Source: Toxotes chatareus (lineage: Eukaryota > Chordata > Actinopteri > Toxotidae). Taken from it: a DNA stretch of 64,000 nucleotides. Position 1 is the stretch's first letter. Each line of letters opens with the position of its first letter. This document shows, in pieces, positions 34,038 to 46,298 of the stretch. The position numbers and the translations under genes are program-made. The notes under the pieces are model-generated. The model saw only the letters and a list, made by a program, of their open reading frames with translations. It was not told the origin of the DNA and did not search any database. The stretch spans positions 22,496,501-22,560,500 of the forward strand of contig CM028899.1 in NCBI GenBank assembly GCA_016801885.1. The letters are read 5' to 3'.

Positions 34038-34285
34038 CTTTATTTTGGGGATTACTCTCAGATGGTTTTAGGGAAAGTGAGTGAGTAACTTTCTTCCCTC
34101 ATCAAACAACTAAGTGTCAGATTGTCCATGAGCAAGACCCCGAACCTCCACCAGCCTCACTCATACATTACCAGTAGCCGACTGTGGTTTTACTGGGCAG
34201 CTCCCCGTCTGAATGTGTGAAGTGAAAAACTGCACAGTGCTCTGTCAACTTTCCCTGCGTAAATAAAGGTTAAAAGAAGAATGTG

Positions 34286-34313
34286 CACACACACACACAC
34301 ACACACACACACA
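34286..34313 (+). repeat. (CA)n microsatellite
   Basis: About fourteen CA units without interruption. Confidence 0.85.
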
Positions 34314-34760
34314 GTCACTCACAGTTCAGCTCACAGTCCAAATAATGATGAAGTGACCAAAGGAAAGAGTGTGTTGTTGTGTGTGTGGAGCCTCAGCACC
34401 ACTTTGAACTGGAGATGTCAGCGACTCGCTCGCCCTGTCTTGTCTTCTTCTTCTCTCTGATGCTCTCCCTCTGTCTCTGTCCTCTATATGTGTGGATGTC
34501 TCTTGGTCGCTGTCCTTTGTTCATATTTGATTCCCATAGGTGCTGCTGGAGTACGCTAGACTTGGGAGAGGAGCCAACATATGTAAAGACTGTGTGTGTG
34601 TGTGAGTGTGAGTGCGTGCGTGCGTGCGTGTGTGTGCTGAATACACTTCTGCACATAACAGAAGCAATGGCATGTCATCATGTCATCATACACAGATACA
34701 GATAGGGAAGAGTGTGTGACTGAGAGTGAAAGCTTTGGCATGGTGATTGCTTGTGCATTC

Positions 34761-34771
34761 TGTGTGTGTGC

Positions 34772-34817
<46 letters not shown>
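34761..34817 (+). repeat. (TG)n microsatellite
   Basis: About 57 bases of TG units with one CGCG interruption near 34771. Confidence 0.9.
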
Positions 34818-34820
<3 letters not shown>

Positions 34821-35431
34821 AGTGAGGTAGTGATTTATAGATAAAACTGCAAATTCAGCCCAGTTTAGATGTGTTTATCTTTTAACGCTGTTTTCTCCTA
34901 ACTGGACTAGATGTGTCTGAACATCATCAGTCACAGTAAAAACAAAGCTGTCAGAACATCTGAATACATATTATAGGCTGCTTTTCACGACCATTATTTT
35001 ACCCCAAAAATAATCACCTCTCAAGGTATTGTAGGACAGCTGGTGACTGACTCCTGACACAGAAAAAGTCAGGGGTCAAAAGCTGACACAAACATTAGAG
35101 TAAGCTCTGTGAAAAAAAAAAAAAGAATAGTATATCAGTGGTGGCCTGAAGGAGTGAAGTTCTTACTAGATGTGGACATATGACAGGAGAGAAGTGTCCC
35201 AGTTTCTGGGATTTGTCCTGTCTATGCGTCTTGCTTTGGTTACAGATACTTTGGACATTTTCATGTTGCAGAACATTATAGGCTGTTTATTTGCAGCCTG
35301 GTAGAAAGCATTAACACATCCGCAGTGACATGTGAGAAGCGGTGCAGGTGGGCTTGTGCGATTTGTTGTACTTGCACTGACCATCCCACCTTACTGACTC
35401 ATTGCTAAACAAATGGAAGCTGTCTATATGC

Positions 35432-35433
<2 letters not shown>

Positions 35434-35506
<73 letters not shown>
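35434..35506 (+). repeat. (CA)n microsatellite, 73 bases
   Basis: The longest perfect dinucleotide run of the window. On the - strand it encodes a (VC)n chance frame that should not be taken for a protein. Confidence 0.95.
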
Positions 35507-35508
<2 letters not shown>

Positions 35509-36714
35509 ACACAAAACTCTCACAATCCCAGATAGCTCCTCGCCATGATCAATTAACTGATTATTCCTTTCACTGACTGGTGATTGGCTATCAGCAAGGC
35601 TATTAATCACCTTCTATCTGTACTCATCAGGAGATGCCTATCTTACTCTCAATCAGGTCCTCATACATCACACACCCTAAAACAGGTGTGGTTCAGGAAG
35701 CAATGAAAACACACACACACACACACAAAGGTTTGAATTAAAGAGAGTTGTTTTTAGAGAAATGAATCAAACTTTATTGTAATAGGCATATTGCTATTTA
35801 ACTGTTTGCATTATTTCAGTTTATTGCAATTGCTGTATAAGGTTTTTTTATGTGATGAGAGGTGCTCAGACAGAAGAGCTTCAGGCTTTAGAAATGATCT
35901 TTGTCTAACTTTTTTTGATCTGCTCTGTTGGATCTGTGCTGTTATATACCTCTGACTTCTGCTTCTTGACCAGCTTACTGCAAAATGAAATATAGTCTCA
36001 GGAAACATAATTTGTGAGTGATTGAATGACATTTGAGAGAACTGAATTCATCTGTGATTCCACATTAGTGTTGCTGATACTGGGCTACAGTAACAGATGA
36101 TGCTGTTGTTAACATTGCTGTTAGAAGGCATCACTTTAAGGTTATTAAAGTCACATGAAGGGTTATTAAAAGGCAAAGTTCTACTCCCTGAAAAACACCT
36201 TCATTTCATTACATATGCATTTGCTGCTGCTAATGCTGCGATCGCACTGATTTCAGTATTTTCACCTTGATAAATGGAAGGTTAAGGGTAAGGTGTAAAT
36301 TATGGGATGGTTTTCATGTGTTTTTAGTTCATTTTTAGAACCCATTATATCATCATATGATCCACTAACACATTACAATTCATTATTATTAAACATAGGC
36401 CTGTGATAACAGAACAACTCTGTACAAGAGTAGAAAATGATTCAGTGGTTTTAATGAGTCACTCTCACCTCCTATGGCTTTATTTCCCATATTTTCAGTA
36501 TAATAAGCTGTGAAACAATGTATGTTTCGATGTATTGATAAGAGCGTCCGTCGCACCACACTTTCAGTGTATTACATCATGTCAGGCCCAGAGATGAGGA
36601 GGGAAGGAGCTGCATTGTGATCTCCAATCACCGCCTGTTTCCTGAACACTCACCTCATCCCATGCACTTGCCTCTCTCTGCCATAATATTCTTTTTTGTT
36701 ATTCCCTCTCTTTT

Positions 36715-36830
36715 TTTTTTCAATTAGAGTCAATTGACCTGACAGAATTGCCGGCAATTAAGTGATTTTTGTAATGGTCCTGGGCTAATTTGCCTTGGCT
36801 TGTCAGCTGTATTTTATGTCACCAACCCCC
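36715..36830. promoter_or_regulatory. Candidate conserved non-coding element
   Basis: 'caattagagtcaattgacctgacag', then 'ccggcaattaagtgatttttgtaatgg' and 'ctgggctaatttgccttggc' form a dense set of ATTA/TAATT words, a TTGACC (nuclear-receptor-like) word and a TGACAG (TALE) word within 110 bp. There is no simple sequence except the preceding T-run. Among the window's non-coding stretches this is one of the best-looking enhancer candidates. Confidence 0.3.
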
Positions 36831-36859
36831 CACCTCGCTTACTCTCTCTGTCACATAAT

Positions 36860-37230
36860 AGCTTATAATTTCAAAATCTTTACCCTCCGCTTCCTTCTCA
36901 ATAAATCGCAATTACAGGAAGTTGTTAGAAATGCTTAAACTCTCCACCACCAGCAGCGGTAACCCCACCCCCGCCGTTTTACTTTATGCCATCAGAGATA
37001 TTTTTATAAATTTTCTGCCATTGACAGAGCGGCAGAGAGCAGCAGAGGAAATCTATTTGTTTGCAGAGCCTTAATGTAATCACGCTTCATGTGTGTACAC
37101 TGAGTCCAACTCTCCTGGGCTCCAGCACACGGAGAAGTTTACTCTCTCCACATTGCTCATTAAGAATATGATTTCGTGGCAGCTGGTCTTTGGGCAGAAT
37201 ATCTTTTATATCGTCTCAAACTGAGGGATT
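36860..37230. promoter_or_regulatory. Candidate conserved non-coding block
   Basis: The block has many unique words, such as 'aataaatcgcaattacagg', 'gatatttttataaattttctgcc', 'ccttaatgtaatcacgcttc', 'ctcattaagaatatgatttc' and 'tctttgggcagaatatcttt'. It continues the compositional character of 36715-36830. If conserved in other fish it would be a regulatory cluster of a developmental gene outside the window. Inference only. Confidence 0.25.
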
Positions 37231-38173
37231 TAAAGGTGTTTCATTTCCCAGAGAGATGCGTTGATGATGGATCCCCTTGAAAGTTGTAGGTTGCACCAAT
37301 ATGTCATCACCAAAACACCACATGAAAGAGAAAGGTCAGCTGGTGGCTTCTGGTTTTTTGTTTTTTTTTCAGGTCATTTTAGAGTTTTGGAACCTTGGCA
37401 GCAGGGGTCGATGAGGGAGTTCATCAGCCCCCGGTCCCTCAACCCCCCCCCCCCATTGCTCCTGTTTCCTCTCATCCGTCAAGCTCAAACCTGCTGCCAC
37501 GCTTCGAGTCTCCTCATAAAATATGCAAATGAACTCAAAATGAAATACCTTTTTCCTTGCTCTCTCCGAGCTTGAAGGCCTTCCATCAGTTCAGTGAGCG
37601 ACCCCCCCCCCCCCATCCCCCAAACCAAACCCCACTCCACCCCAACACTAATCATTTCTGTACATAATAACTCCAGAGCTGAGCATCTGCTTGGCTCCAT
37701 AACACTCCACTGATCTCTCCTCCACCCATTCCACAGTCTCTCCCCCTCCCCTCCCCCAACACAATCTACATGCATTAGGTCATAATGGCTTAGTGGTTAA
37801 TAGCAAATAGATGCCAGGGGACATACAGATACCCCCCTCCCCATCGACCACATTTCTTGTCACACACACTCTGAGGCCCAACTCTGGCTACTCATGATAA
37901 ATTGTGTGTAGTGAGAGAAGAACTGAGTCCTATCCATCACATTAAGCGTTGGGGTGTTTGTTATCAGGAAGTGTGGCTGTCACCCCCATTCAAAGCCCAA
38001 AGGGGGTTGGGTGGGTGTTGATGGTGGGGAGGGGGTAAAAGTTTGTTAACACCTTAGCAAGCACTGTTGACAGCTGCGGTGTACATAGCATGCGGTAGAA
38101 GAAAAAAAGGGGGGTGGTTGGCGGGTGGCTAACTAGAAGAAAGCAATAATGGGCTTTAACCAATTAGCACAAC

Positions 38174-38195
38174 CACACACACACACACACACACA
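38174..38195 (+). repeat. (CA)n microsatellite
   Basis: About eleven CA units. Confidence 0.85.
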
Positions 38196-38831
38196 TAAAC
38201 AACAGGACAGACAGGAACAGATACCACGTGTATGTGCGTGCAGTAAACCTCAGGTGGAGTCACACTATCACACTAACACTCACCTAAACTTTCTCCATCT
38301 CAAAGTTGGCATCCTAATGTTATTTTAGTTCAGTGCAGCAGAGGCGTCTGATCAATGGATATTTTGTCACTTGATAATTCTATTTCTTCACGCAGTCTCA
38401 TTTCACTAAGCATAAGTATACTGATACTGGGCCCTAATGGCTGTGCGTGCTGTGCTTAACGCAGTTTGAAATGAATAACCCTGCTAACAGTCTCATAGCC
38501 ATTACAAGCAGGACTTAAATGATCATTTGGGGGATGAAACCACTGATAACAGTTTTGAAATTATCATAATATCATTTTCAGTTTGCCTAAATCATTCTAA
38601 TGAGATGTGCCACTTAGCGACCATGTTGGAGCTGCAATAAGACTCGTGTTTCAGCTGTGTCAAATGCCCTGGATGTAAAACGGCTGCAGAAATATGGCCG
38701 CCCACTGCTACAATAAGTGGAGTTGGCCTGTGTGTGTTTCTGTGTGTGTCTGTGTGTCTCTGTGTGTGTATGAACAATTCCATCCAGCTCCATTTGCACC
38801 ACGCAGCAATTCCTCAAACCAGCAGATCATT

Positions 38832-38852
38832 TTGTTGTTGTTGTTGTTGTTG
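38832..38852 (+). repeat. (TTG)7 trinucleotide repeat
   Basis: Seven TTG units; next to it a (CA)n run at about 38887-38904. Confidence 0.85.
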
Positions 38853-41637
38853 ATTGAAGCATTTTATTTTCTAAGGATACAAGCGCGCACACACACACAC
38901 ACACAAACATACACACACACCACACAGTCGCAAATGGGCTCAGGAGAGAAAGGGAGACGGATACATACATTCAGTTGGATCAACAAATAAATTATTCAGA
39001 GCGATATGACAGCAGATGTTTGGGAGGCCGTGATTCAGTGGTGGTCTGCGCCGCAACTTTTGATCAGAAATTCAAAAACAGGCCCTGTGTGGCCGTCAGA
39101 CGGCTGGATGAAGTCTGTGCGCCGGCTCTCATCTTCCCCTCTGCCATCTTCTCTTCCCAGATATTTCTGAGGCCATTTGTTTTAGGGGAGATGTTTTGTG
39201 GAAAGGCTGCACACTGCAGCCACATGGCGTTAACTTCTTCACTGCAGCTATGAGCAGTCGATTATATCAGGGACAAAAAGAGATTAAGGTTAAGTAATGA
39301 GGCAGGATATTTAATTCTTCTCTGTGATGAGCATATAACAAGACAAAAAGGATACGCAAATTAGCCTGTGACAGATACAGAGAAGAGGTTAAAAAGCTAA
39401 AATCACTTTCAGCAGGAATACTTTAATACTACCTTTTTAAAGGCTCATAAATATTCATGAGGTAAATTAATAGTGTACATCTGGTTTCAGCTCTACAAAC
39501 ATCTGACCTTGTCTAAGAGAAATTATGTTTACATCCAACAAAACTAAAACAGTGAATATGTTTTATAGCAAAGACTTTGTCAGACCAGATTACATTTTTC
39601 TGTTAACAGAGTGAGGATATGTTCATAATTAAGTAAGTCTGGCAAGTCTCAAGTACATTGATGCTCAACACTTGTTTTTCTCCAGAATATCTAATCTTGC
39701 AGTATCCACTTGTTATTGTGGTTCTGTTAAGACTCTCACAGCTCTTGGCTCAGTTTAAGGAAAGATCCTGGTCTGGTTTAACACAGAAAAAGTTCAGTGA
39801 CGGCGACAGTTATTTACATTTTAACCAAAACCACCATCTTTACCTATATAAAACTATATGAAAAATTGTGTTTTCTGTTTTCAGATTCATGGCCCAAAAA
39901 TATCCAACATAAACATACTCATGTTTTACAAATTTCAGATGGGCCTACATAGAAAGAATTTTGCCTGGATGGCATCCAATGACCGCCCAAACAGACCTGG
40001 AGTGTTTGGACAGGAGGACAGTGGGTCGAGACACCCATTGGCTGTGTGAGGGTGCCAGATAAGCCGCCAAGGAAGGTTCAACCAATTGCACTTTTTCAGC
40101 TCTGTCCAACTCCAGGTACTGTCTATAGTCAGGCACGATGATGTGGGTGGACAGCGGTCTACTTCATAACAAAGTCAACTCAGAGGTTATGGGAAGGAGG
40201 TTATGCAGCCGTAGTCTTTCCTAAGACTCTTTCCCCAAACGAGTCCCATCACGCCAGGGTTAATGCCAGAGCTGGCACTGTTAGCGCAGCTAAACAGAAG
40301 CTAGCCAAGTCCAGATGTAAAAGCTAGCAAGCACACAGAACAATGCACTTGAACAATGGAGTCGACTCACCAACTGACGCAACAGGAAAGGTTAAATTGA
40401 TTTTGAGCCCATTCCTGAGAAACTTATGCAGAACGATAACTAGCTGTTGCTAGCTAAATGGTGAGGTGTTCTTAGTGAGGGAAAGAATGTAACAACAGAG
40501 GGACAACACAGGATGTTTGCCTTAAGGCGTGAATAGAGGTGTCAGGACACTTAAGGACTTGGTATTCTGCACAATATTTGTTGTACCAAGAGAATCAACT
40601 GAAAGAGAAGCAGATTTTACTGTTTTACAATTAAACCTGAATACTGTATGTATTATTTTCTTTGAAAGACAATAGAAGAAAGGCCATTATTTGTCATTGT
40701 CTCTTTAAAACCTCATTTCCCTTCATTGTGGCAGCAATGAAAGAGTGTGTGTGTGTGTGCGTGCGTGCATGCGTGCGCACATGTGAATGTGTGTGTGATT
40801 GGGGAGGGGAGCTGGGGTGGTTACACTGGGATTTAGTCGTACTTAACTTGCAATTGAAGGTCCCCCTACACCACTTTCTTCACCCAGACACCTTTTTCAT
40901 ACACGAGTGAACCATTCATATTCCATCTGTTCCAGCTCTCTCTCTTTGGGGAGGCTGTCAATCTCTAACACTCATGTGATGTGAATGGAGGTGGGTTTGG
41001 GGGGCGGGGTGGGTAGTGGGTGGGAGGGGTGTGCGGTAGGCCAGGAGAAAGACAAAGAAAGATGGGGAAAAAAGGAGAGAGAGAGAGGAATCGTGGAAGT
41101 GGAAACAGAGGAGAATGAGTGGAGAGGGAGAGGAGGCTCACCACAGCCGCTGAACTCCTGGGACCTTTCAGAAAAGCTCATCGCACATCAGTGTCCTGCT
41201 GAGCTGCCACCATGGAACAGAGGACGAGCAAGGCAGCGGAAAACAGGGGATGAAGAGGGAGTGAGTGAGTCAGAGAGGGAGGAGGGGAAAAAAATTGAAG
41301 AAAAGCAGGAGCAAAAGAAAACTAGACTGTGATCAATGGTGGGAGAAAATGTTCATGTGGAAGACTAGAGGGGAGCTGAAGACAACTTTGATGTGGTGGT
41401 AACTTTATCGCTGCAGCTGTGAGGACAAACAGCACAGAGTATTACAGTGTTTAACAGGAAATAAAGAGGTATCCTGTAGTTAAAACTGACAAATTAAGCA
41501 AAATGATTCATTGTGTTTATGGCTTTCAGCTTTGGTAAGTCAACACATTTCTCGAAAAACCAGCGTGCATCAATATCAATACTTTCTGGTGTTCTTAGGC
41601 TTTCCCAAGCACATCAGTTACTGAAGGTCGCAAATAT

Positions 41638-41690
41638 GTCCATCCATCCTTTATTATCTATACCACTTATCCTGTTATGTCATGGGGGCA
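41638..41690 (-). mobile_element. Rex3-like LINE 3' end remnant
   Basis: 'tccatccatcctttattatc', 'tataccacttatcctgttatg' follows the order of the tail at 19074-19191 (tail, 'tctataccgctt', 'atcc'). About 50 bp remain. It is a very old or very short copy. Confidence 0.5.
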
Positions 41691-42539
41691 CAACCCATAG
41701 GAGTGTCTTCTGTCATATGACTACCATGGCACATGTATCGGACCATCATCGTCATGGTTGCAAAACTCGTGGTTAAACTTAAAGAATACTTACTTGTTTA
41801 TCTACAAAAGTATAAATTAAATTGAGAAAGGTGGACTTTTGGGGTTGTGGAAGGAAACTATAATCTATTAAAATTGAAAGATATTATTCAGATGAATTCT
41901 ATTATTTCCATTTTTCTTGGCTGACACAGAGAACTGATGTGTTGATGTATAAACTTTTTTTTTTTTTTGAGTTCTCTGATCACAGAGTATCACTCATACT
42001 TCCCCCCTCTTCATTTTTGGATTCCTATGCACTATACCACTTCATCATCATCAGTGACAGAGAAATTGACTGAAGAGAGGAACAGGGAGGAGGGAGAAAG
42101 AGAGGAGGCTAACAAGCAGGGGAGGTGAGGAGGGAGGGTTTCTGCATGGCTGGGAAGCAGCACGGAGGCGACACATCTGTTGCAGTATTAACTTTCTCCT
42201 CTGTGGGACCTAGGTGTCAGCGTGAGCTGCTGGGGCCCAACTCCAGCCATCCTGAAGCTCAAATGGAAGAACAAAGCTGCACAAAATACAGCCCCACACA
42301 AAGCCACACACAGACCCAACCTCTTCTCTCAACAGAGGGGGACGCTGCACGAGTCCCCACCTCCCAAAATACATCGATCCTGTTTCAGTATCTAACTGTA
42401 GAACATCTTTGTACTCCAATCTCTTCTCTTTCCTTCAGTATCTACTACAGTATGATGGATCTCAACCAAACCTCAGGATTGTTGCACATGTTTAAAGAAC
42501 AACTCCTTTGGCTTTAACAGCCATACAGGTCACTTGTCC

Positions 42540-42915
42540 TAACCCTCAGATACAACCCATAGGAGTGTTCTAGTGCTAGGCATACCACCTTTGTTGTCAG
42601 GGGTTTGTTAGGTTAAGGCACAAAAACTGCCTTACATTGCGTTTACGTTTAGGAAAAGATTGTGGTTTGGCCTTGGTTACAATAATGGACAATAAAGTAG
42701 TGGAATGGACATGGAATAAGAAGAACAACATTAACTGCTGGTTTCACAGGGAAGAGGAACAGCAATCTCCTGTGTCAGAGTCCTTGTGTTTTGTTGTTCC
42801 ATCCATCCACCCCAACCTCTTCTACATCACCTGACTTCCTCCTTTTCTCCTGTCATAAATTCTACAGCCACTAGAGGTAACCTAACAATAAAACCCAACT
42901 AGTGGTCGCTGTAAC
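42540..42915 (+). repeat. Dispersed teleost repeat (TTTAGG type), longer copy
   Basis: The stretch links the words found separately at 2745-2870 ('gtttacgtttaggaaaagattgtggtttgg', here at about 42640-42670) and at 9880-9960 ('cagccactagaggtaacctaacaataaaaccc', here at about 42868-42898). The three places therefore represent one family, and this copy shows the order of its parts. No protein is encoded. The parts between may contain other insertions. Confidence 0.5.
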
Positions 42916-45900
42916 CTGTCTTTTTTTTTTCTCCCGGAGGACAGTCTCTTAAAGAGCTTCAGCGTTACTGCTTCTCTTTGTATTGCTCATGTTTGTGTGT
43001 CACCTTTGTAACTGGTCACATTGACATTAACATACCATGCAAAATTCAAGTACCTCCACAGTAATTAGATCCAACAGCTACTCATCTCTTCAGAAACAGT
43101 AAAACAATGATTTCATTGTTAACTTCATTGTTAAGAATCTATACCCTGAACTGAATTTAAGATCGTTTGAGCAACCCAAATGAAAAAAGGTATTGTAAAA
43201 TTAGACTGGTTATGACATTCTGTTTCGCTTTTCAAAGTTGTTAAACTGTTAATGGGCAGCTGAAGAAAAAAAAAACACATTGAAACATGTATGAATGATT
43301 GAGCAAACTATATTTTTGCATCACAACAAGCAACATCCAGCTGTGCTCATTATCCCAAAAAAAAGAGACTAAAATAATCCATTCCAAAATGGTTTAAGGT
43401 GTTCTTCCTGAGCTCCTGTGCACTGACAAAAGGATTTACCACTTTGAAGATGGGAAGTAAAAAAAAAAATCTCCAAAATCATACATTATATACACCTAAG
43501 ATTTCTTTTGTTGATAAATTATTTAAAAAAAATCTCATTTGCATTATCAATATTTATAACTTTTTGAAATATGGTCTTTCAAATCCATTTTTACAACATA
43601 TTTTACATGTCCTTTATCCTTGGCCTATTCTGTTGTATGTCTCATGTATATTTTTGGCTTGTCAATCATCAGCCAAACCAATTCCATTAGTCTGGTCATA
43701 CAAACTTTCCACCGTACTTCACAGTGCTCCCATCTCACATTTGTTGTTGTCAAAAGTGGGACATACTGTAAGTCTGAGAAACAAAGATATATTTAATCCT
43801 TAAATAGCTTCATATCTCAGGTGTGACAAGCCTGAAAAAGTGTCAGGAGTGTATCATAAGGCCAGCTAAGATAGTAAAAAAGTTCACACAGGGCAAGAAA
43901 GTTCCTAAAGCTGCATAGAACAGTTTAGCACCAGGATACATGCTAACAGAGAAATGTAAAAATATGAAATTGTTTAAATAAATCCTAACTAACCTATATC
44001 TACCAACATTATCTCTTTTTTGGAATAAGTTTTGTGTTCTCTGTTTCTGTGTTATGTCCAGTGGCTCTCCTCCACTGGTGTGATGGATCGGTCTCTCAGA
44101 AAAAAATGGAGCAGAATTTGAACCACCTCAGTGCGATAGGCCTCACAACACATGAAACCTGTCAAAAGATTAAAAAAAACTGAGGTTAATGTATATGATG
44201 CTGTTTGAGGTTTTAATCTCTTTAAATACTTGATTACACCAGGGGATTTCACTTAGAAATGAAACTTCTGGTGAACAAAAGAGCAGAAAAATGAATGAGT
44301 AAGTGTAACTGTGCTGACCACATTTGGATTGCCTCGATGTCTGTTTTTTGTTTTGTTTTTTAATCATTGCCCTAAACCGAGTTCCAGCAGCGTCTGAGCA
44401 TCTAATCTCACTTTGTCCAGGGAATGGCCTTTAGTGCCTTTAAATCAATAGAGCCTGTTTAGTGTTGGATCTCAGAGGTGCTTTCTGGCCAGACTGCAGG
44501 GATTTGTTTTCCACCATCCCCAGGGCTGAAAGGGACCGATATGGCCAAACTGACCCTGGAGCCCTGTGGCCCTCAACTGGCAAAAAGACTCCTGTGCTGG
44601 AAGTCCTACAAGTGTGCCTTGAGGGACAGCAGGGTCACCAAGCTGCTGCATCCAGTGCTGAGCTCCAGCTGCTGGGGTTGTTGTTTTTGTTGCGCCTGCT
44701 GCCACTGTTGTTGTTGTTATCGAGTGGAGTGGCGTCTCTCCCCCACCTCTGTCTCCATCTCTCCCTTGCTCCCTTTTTCCCTCTCTATCTATCTCCGGCC
44801 TGCAGGGCATAAAGAAGCCCCATGAATTAATGAAGATGAGCGAGGTAATTAAACGTGGTGGTGATGGTGACACAGATCCTGGGAGGGTTTCAGAGGGACA
44901 GGAGATCCACATGGGGCCTCGGCCTGCCTGCTCCACTATTACCCTCCTCCCGTCCTCCGTCCCCCTGGTCCCCAGGTTGCATGGCACACAGATATGGCTT
45001 GATTGGCCTGCTGGGCACGGGGAGGAGGAGGGTTGGTGAAGTTGGCACCCAGGGGAGGAGGAGGGAGAGGCAGGATGGAGGGGGGTAGATTGAGCTCAGG
45101 CCTCACCTGTGGCCCTGGAGCCCCTCCCTGGATCCCTCCCCTGGCAGTCAGGTCACACTGCGTGGTCCAAACACCTCCCGCCTGGGGAGGAGAGGAGGAA
45201 AACAACAGCATGGAGGGAAGGGAGGAGTAGAGGAAAGGATGGAGAGGATAAGGGAGGTAGGGCAAGAACCATAGGAGCACTTCCAGGGATTATGGCACCA
45301 TGCTGGCCCACTGGGGCGCAGCCTTGATGGACGTCTGACTGGCAAGCACTTGCCCTTTTATGAGATGTGATGCATGCCGACCACCTCGACAGCACACAGC
45401 CCAGCAGCTGGAGGAGGCCTGCAGACTGCAGCTCTCACTGGTCACTTTAGGGCCTCATCAGGTCACGTGTTTTTTTTTACTTGCCTCAGACTCATTCGGA
45501 CAGTTAATTAACATGTTATGAAAAAAAAAACATTAAACAATATGCATTAAGCAAATGTTGGTGGTGTTCGCACACCATATGCACATGACACTATATATAC
45601 ATCCATCCCAACTCTTACCAGCTGCAACACTGTGATTTAAAGAATAATTCCAGGTTATTACAAAGACTTTCAGAGTTTTGTGATTTCTATCATTATCATT
45701 AGCCCTGTTAACACTGGACTCATCTAGTTTATTACTGAGGAAGTGATGGGGAAAGAAACAAGAGCAGATGAAGGAGGTTTTAAACAAACCCCCAGGTGAA
45801 CCAAACATGTTTGGAAGGGAAGCAGAGGTGAAGAGATGGCAGTTTATAAGACCAGTTTTCTGCTTTAGCTTTGACCTGCTGTATTTTCCACTGCTGTGCG

Positions 45901-46242
45901 CATAATGAGCAACAAGGGATTACCAGCAAACATTTGGGTACAGACATGTTCTCATTCAACTCCAAATAAAATGCTTTATATGATCTGGCTAAAGTGCAGG
46001 TTTTAGTTTGGTTCCAGACCTTTGAATCAGTACACGTTGTTGTATTGACTGACAACTACTAGAGGTTAGAGAAAAAACTGACCAATCAGGAGGCTCTGGA
46101 GGCTGTATTAAGAATGGGGAGAACATTTTTCTGCATGCAGTCACTTAAAGACAAACTAGAAGCCTTTCTCCACACAGAGTACAGTTCGAACTTGGCAAGT
46201 TCAAAGGTACATGTAGGTATGTACTGCACTGCAAATGATCAT

Positions 46243-46252
<10 letters not shown>

Positions 46253-46294
<42 letters not shown>
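46253..46294 (+). repeat. (AT)n microsatellite, about 42 bases
   Basis: Perfect AT run followed by ATTT units. The tyrosine/isoleucine stretch in the overlapping frame is a translation of this repeat. Confidence 0.9.

Positions 46295-46298
<4 letters not shown>

Larger units (their letters stand above)
34040..38800. other. Non-coding sequence with many CA/TG microsatellites
   Basis: No gene is supported. The open frames on either strand here are mostly microsatellite translations. Candidate regulatory stretches at 36715-36830 and 36860-37230 are listed. The GC-poor parts near 36300-36400 are AT-rich and featureless. C-runs occur at 37444-37455 and 37602-37614. Confidence 0.45.

Noticed and set aside
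35311..35610. - strand open frame of 99 codons
   Set aside because: Its core is the translation of the (CA)n microsatellite at 35434-35506 (a Val-Cys run). Not a protein.
43399..43803. 134-codon + strand frame
   Set aside because: AT-rich, rich in Lys/Phe/Leu/Ile, no domain and no supporting signals.
44460..45400. Several overlapping open frames on both strands in a GC-rich region
   Set aside because: They are Leu-, Pro- and Gly-rich and follow CTG/GGA simple sequence; no domain, no splice pattern that I can support.
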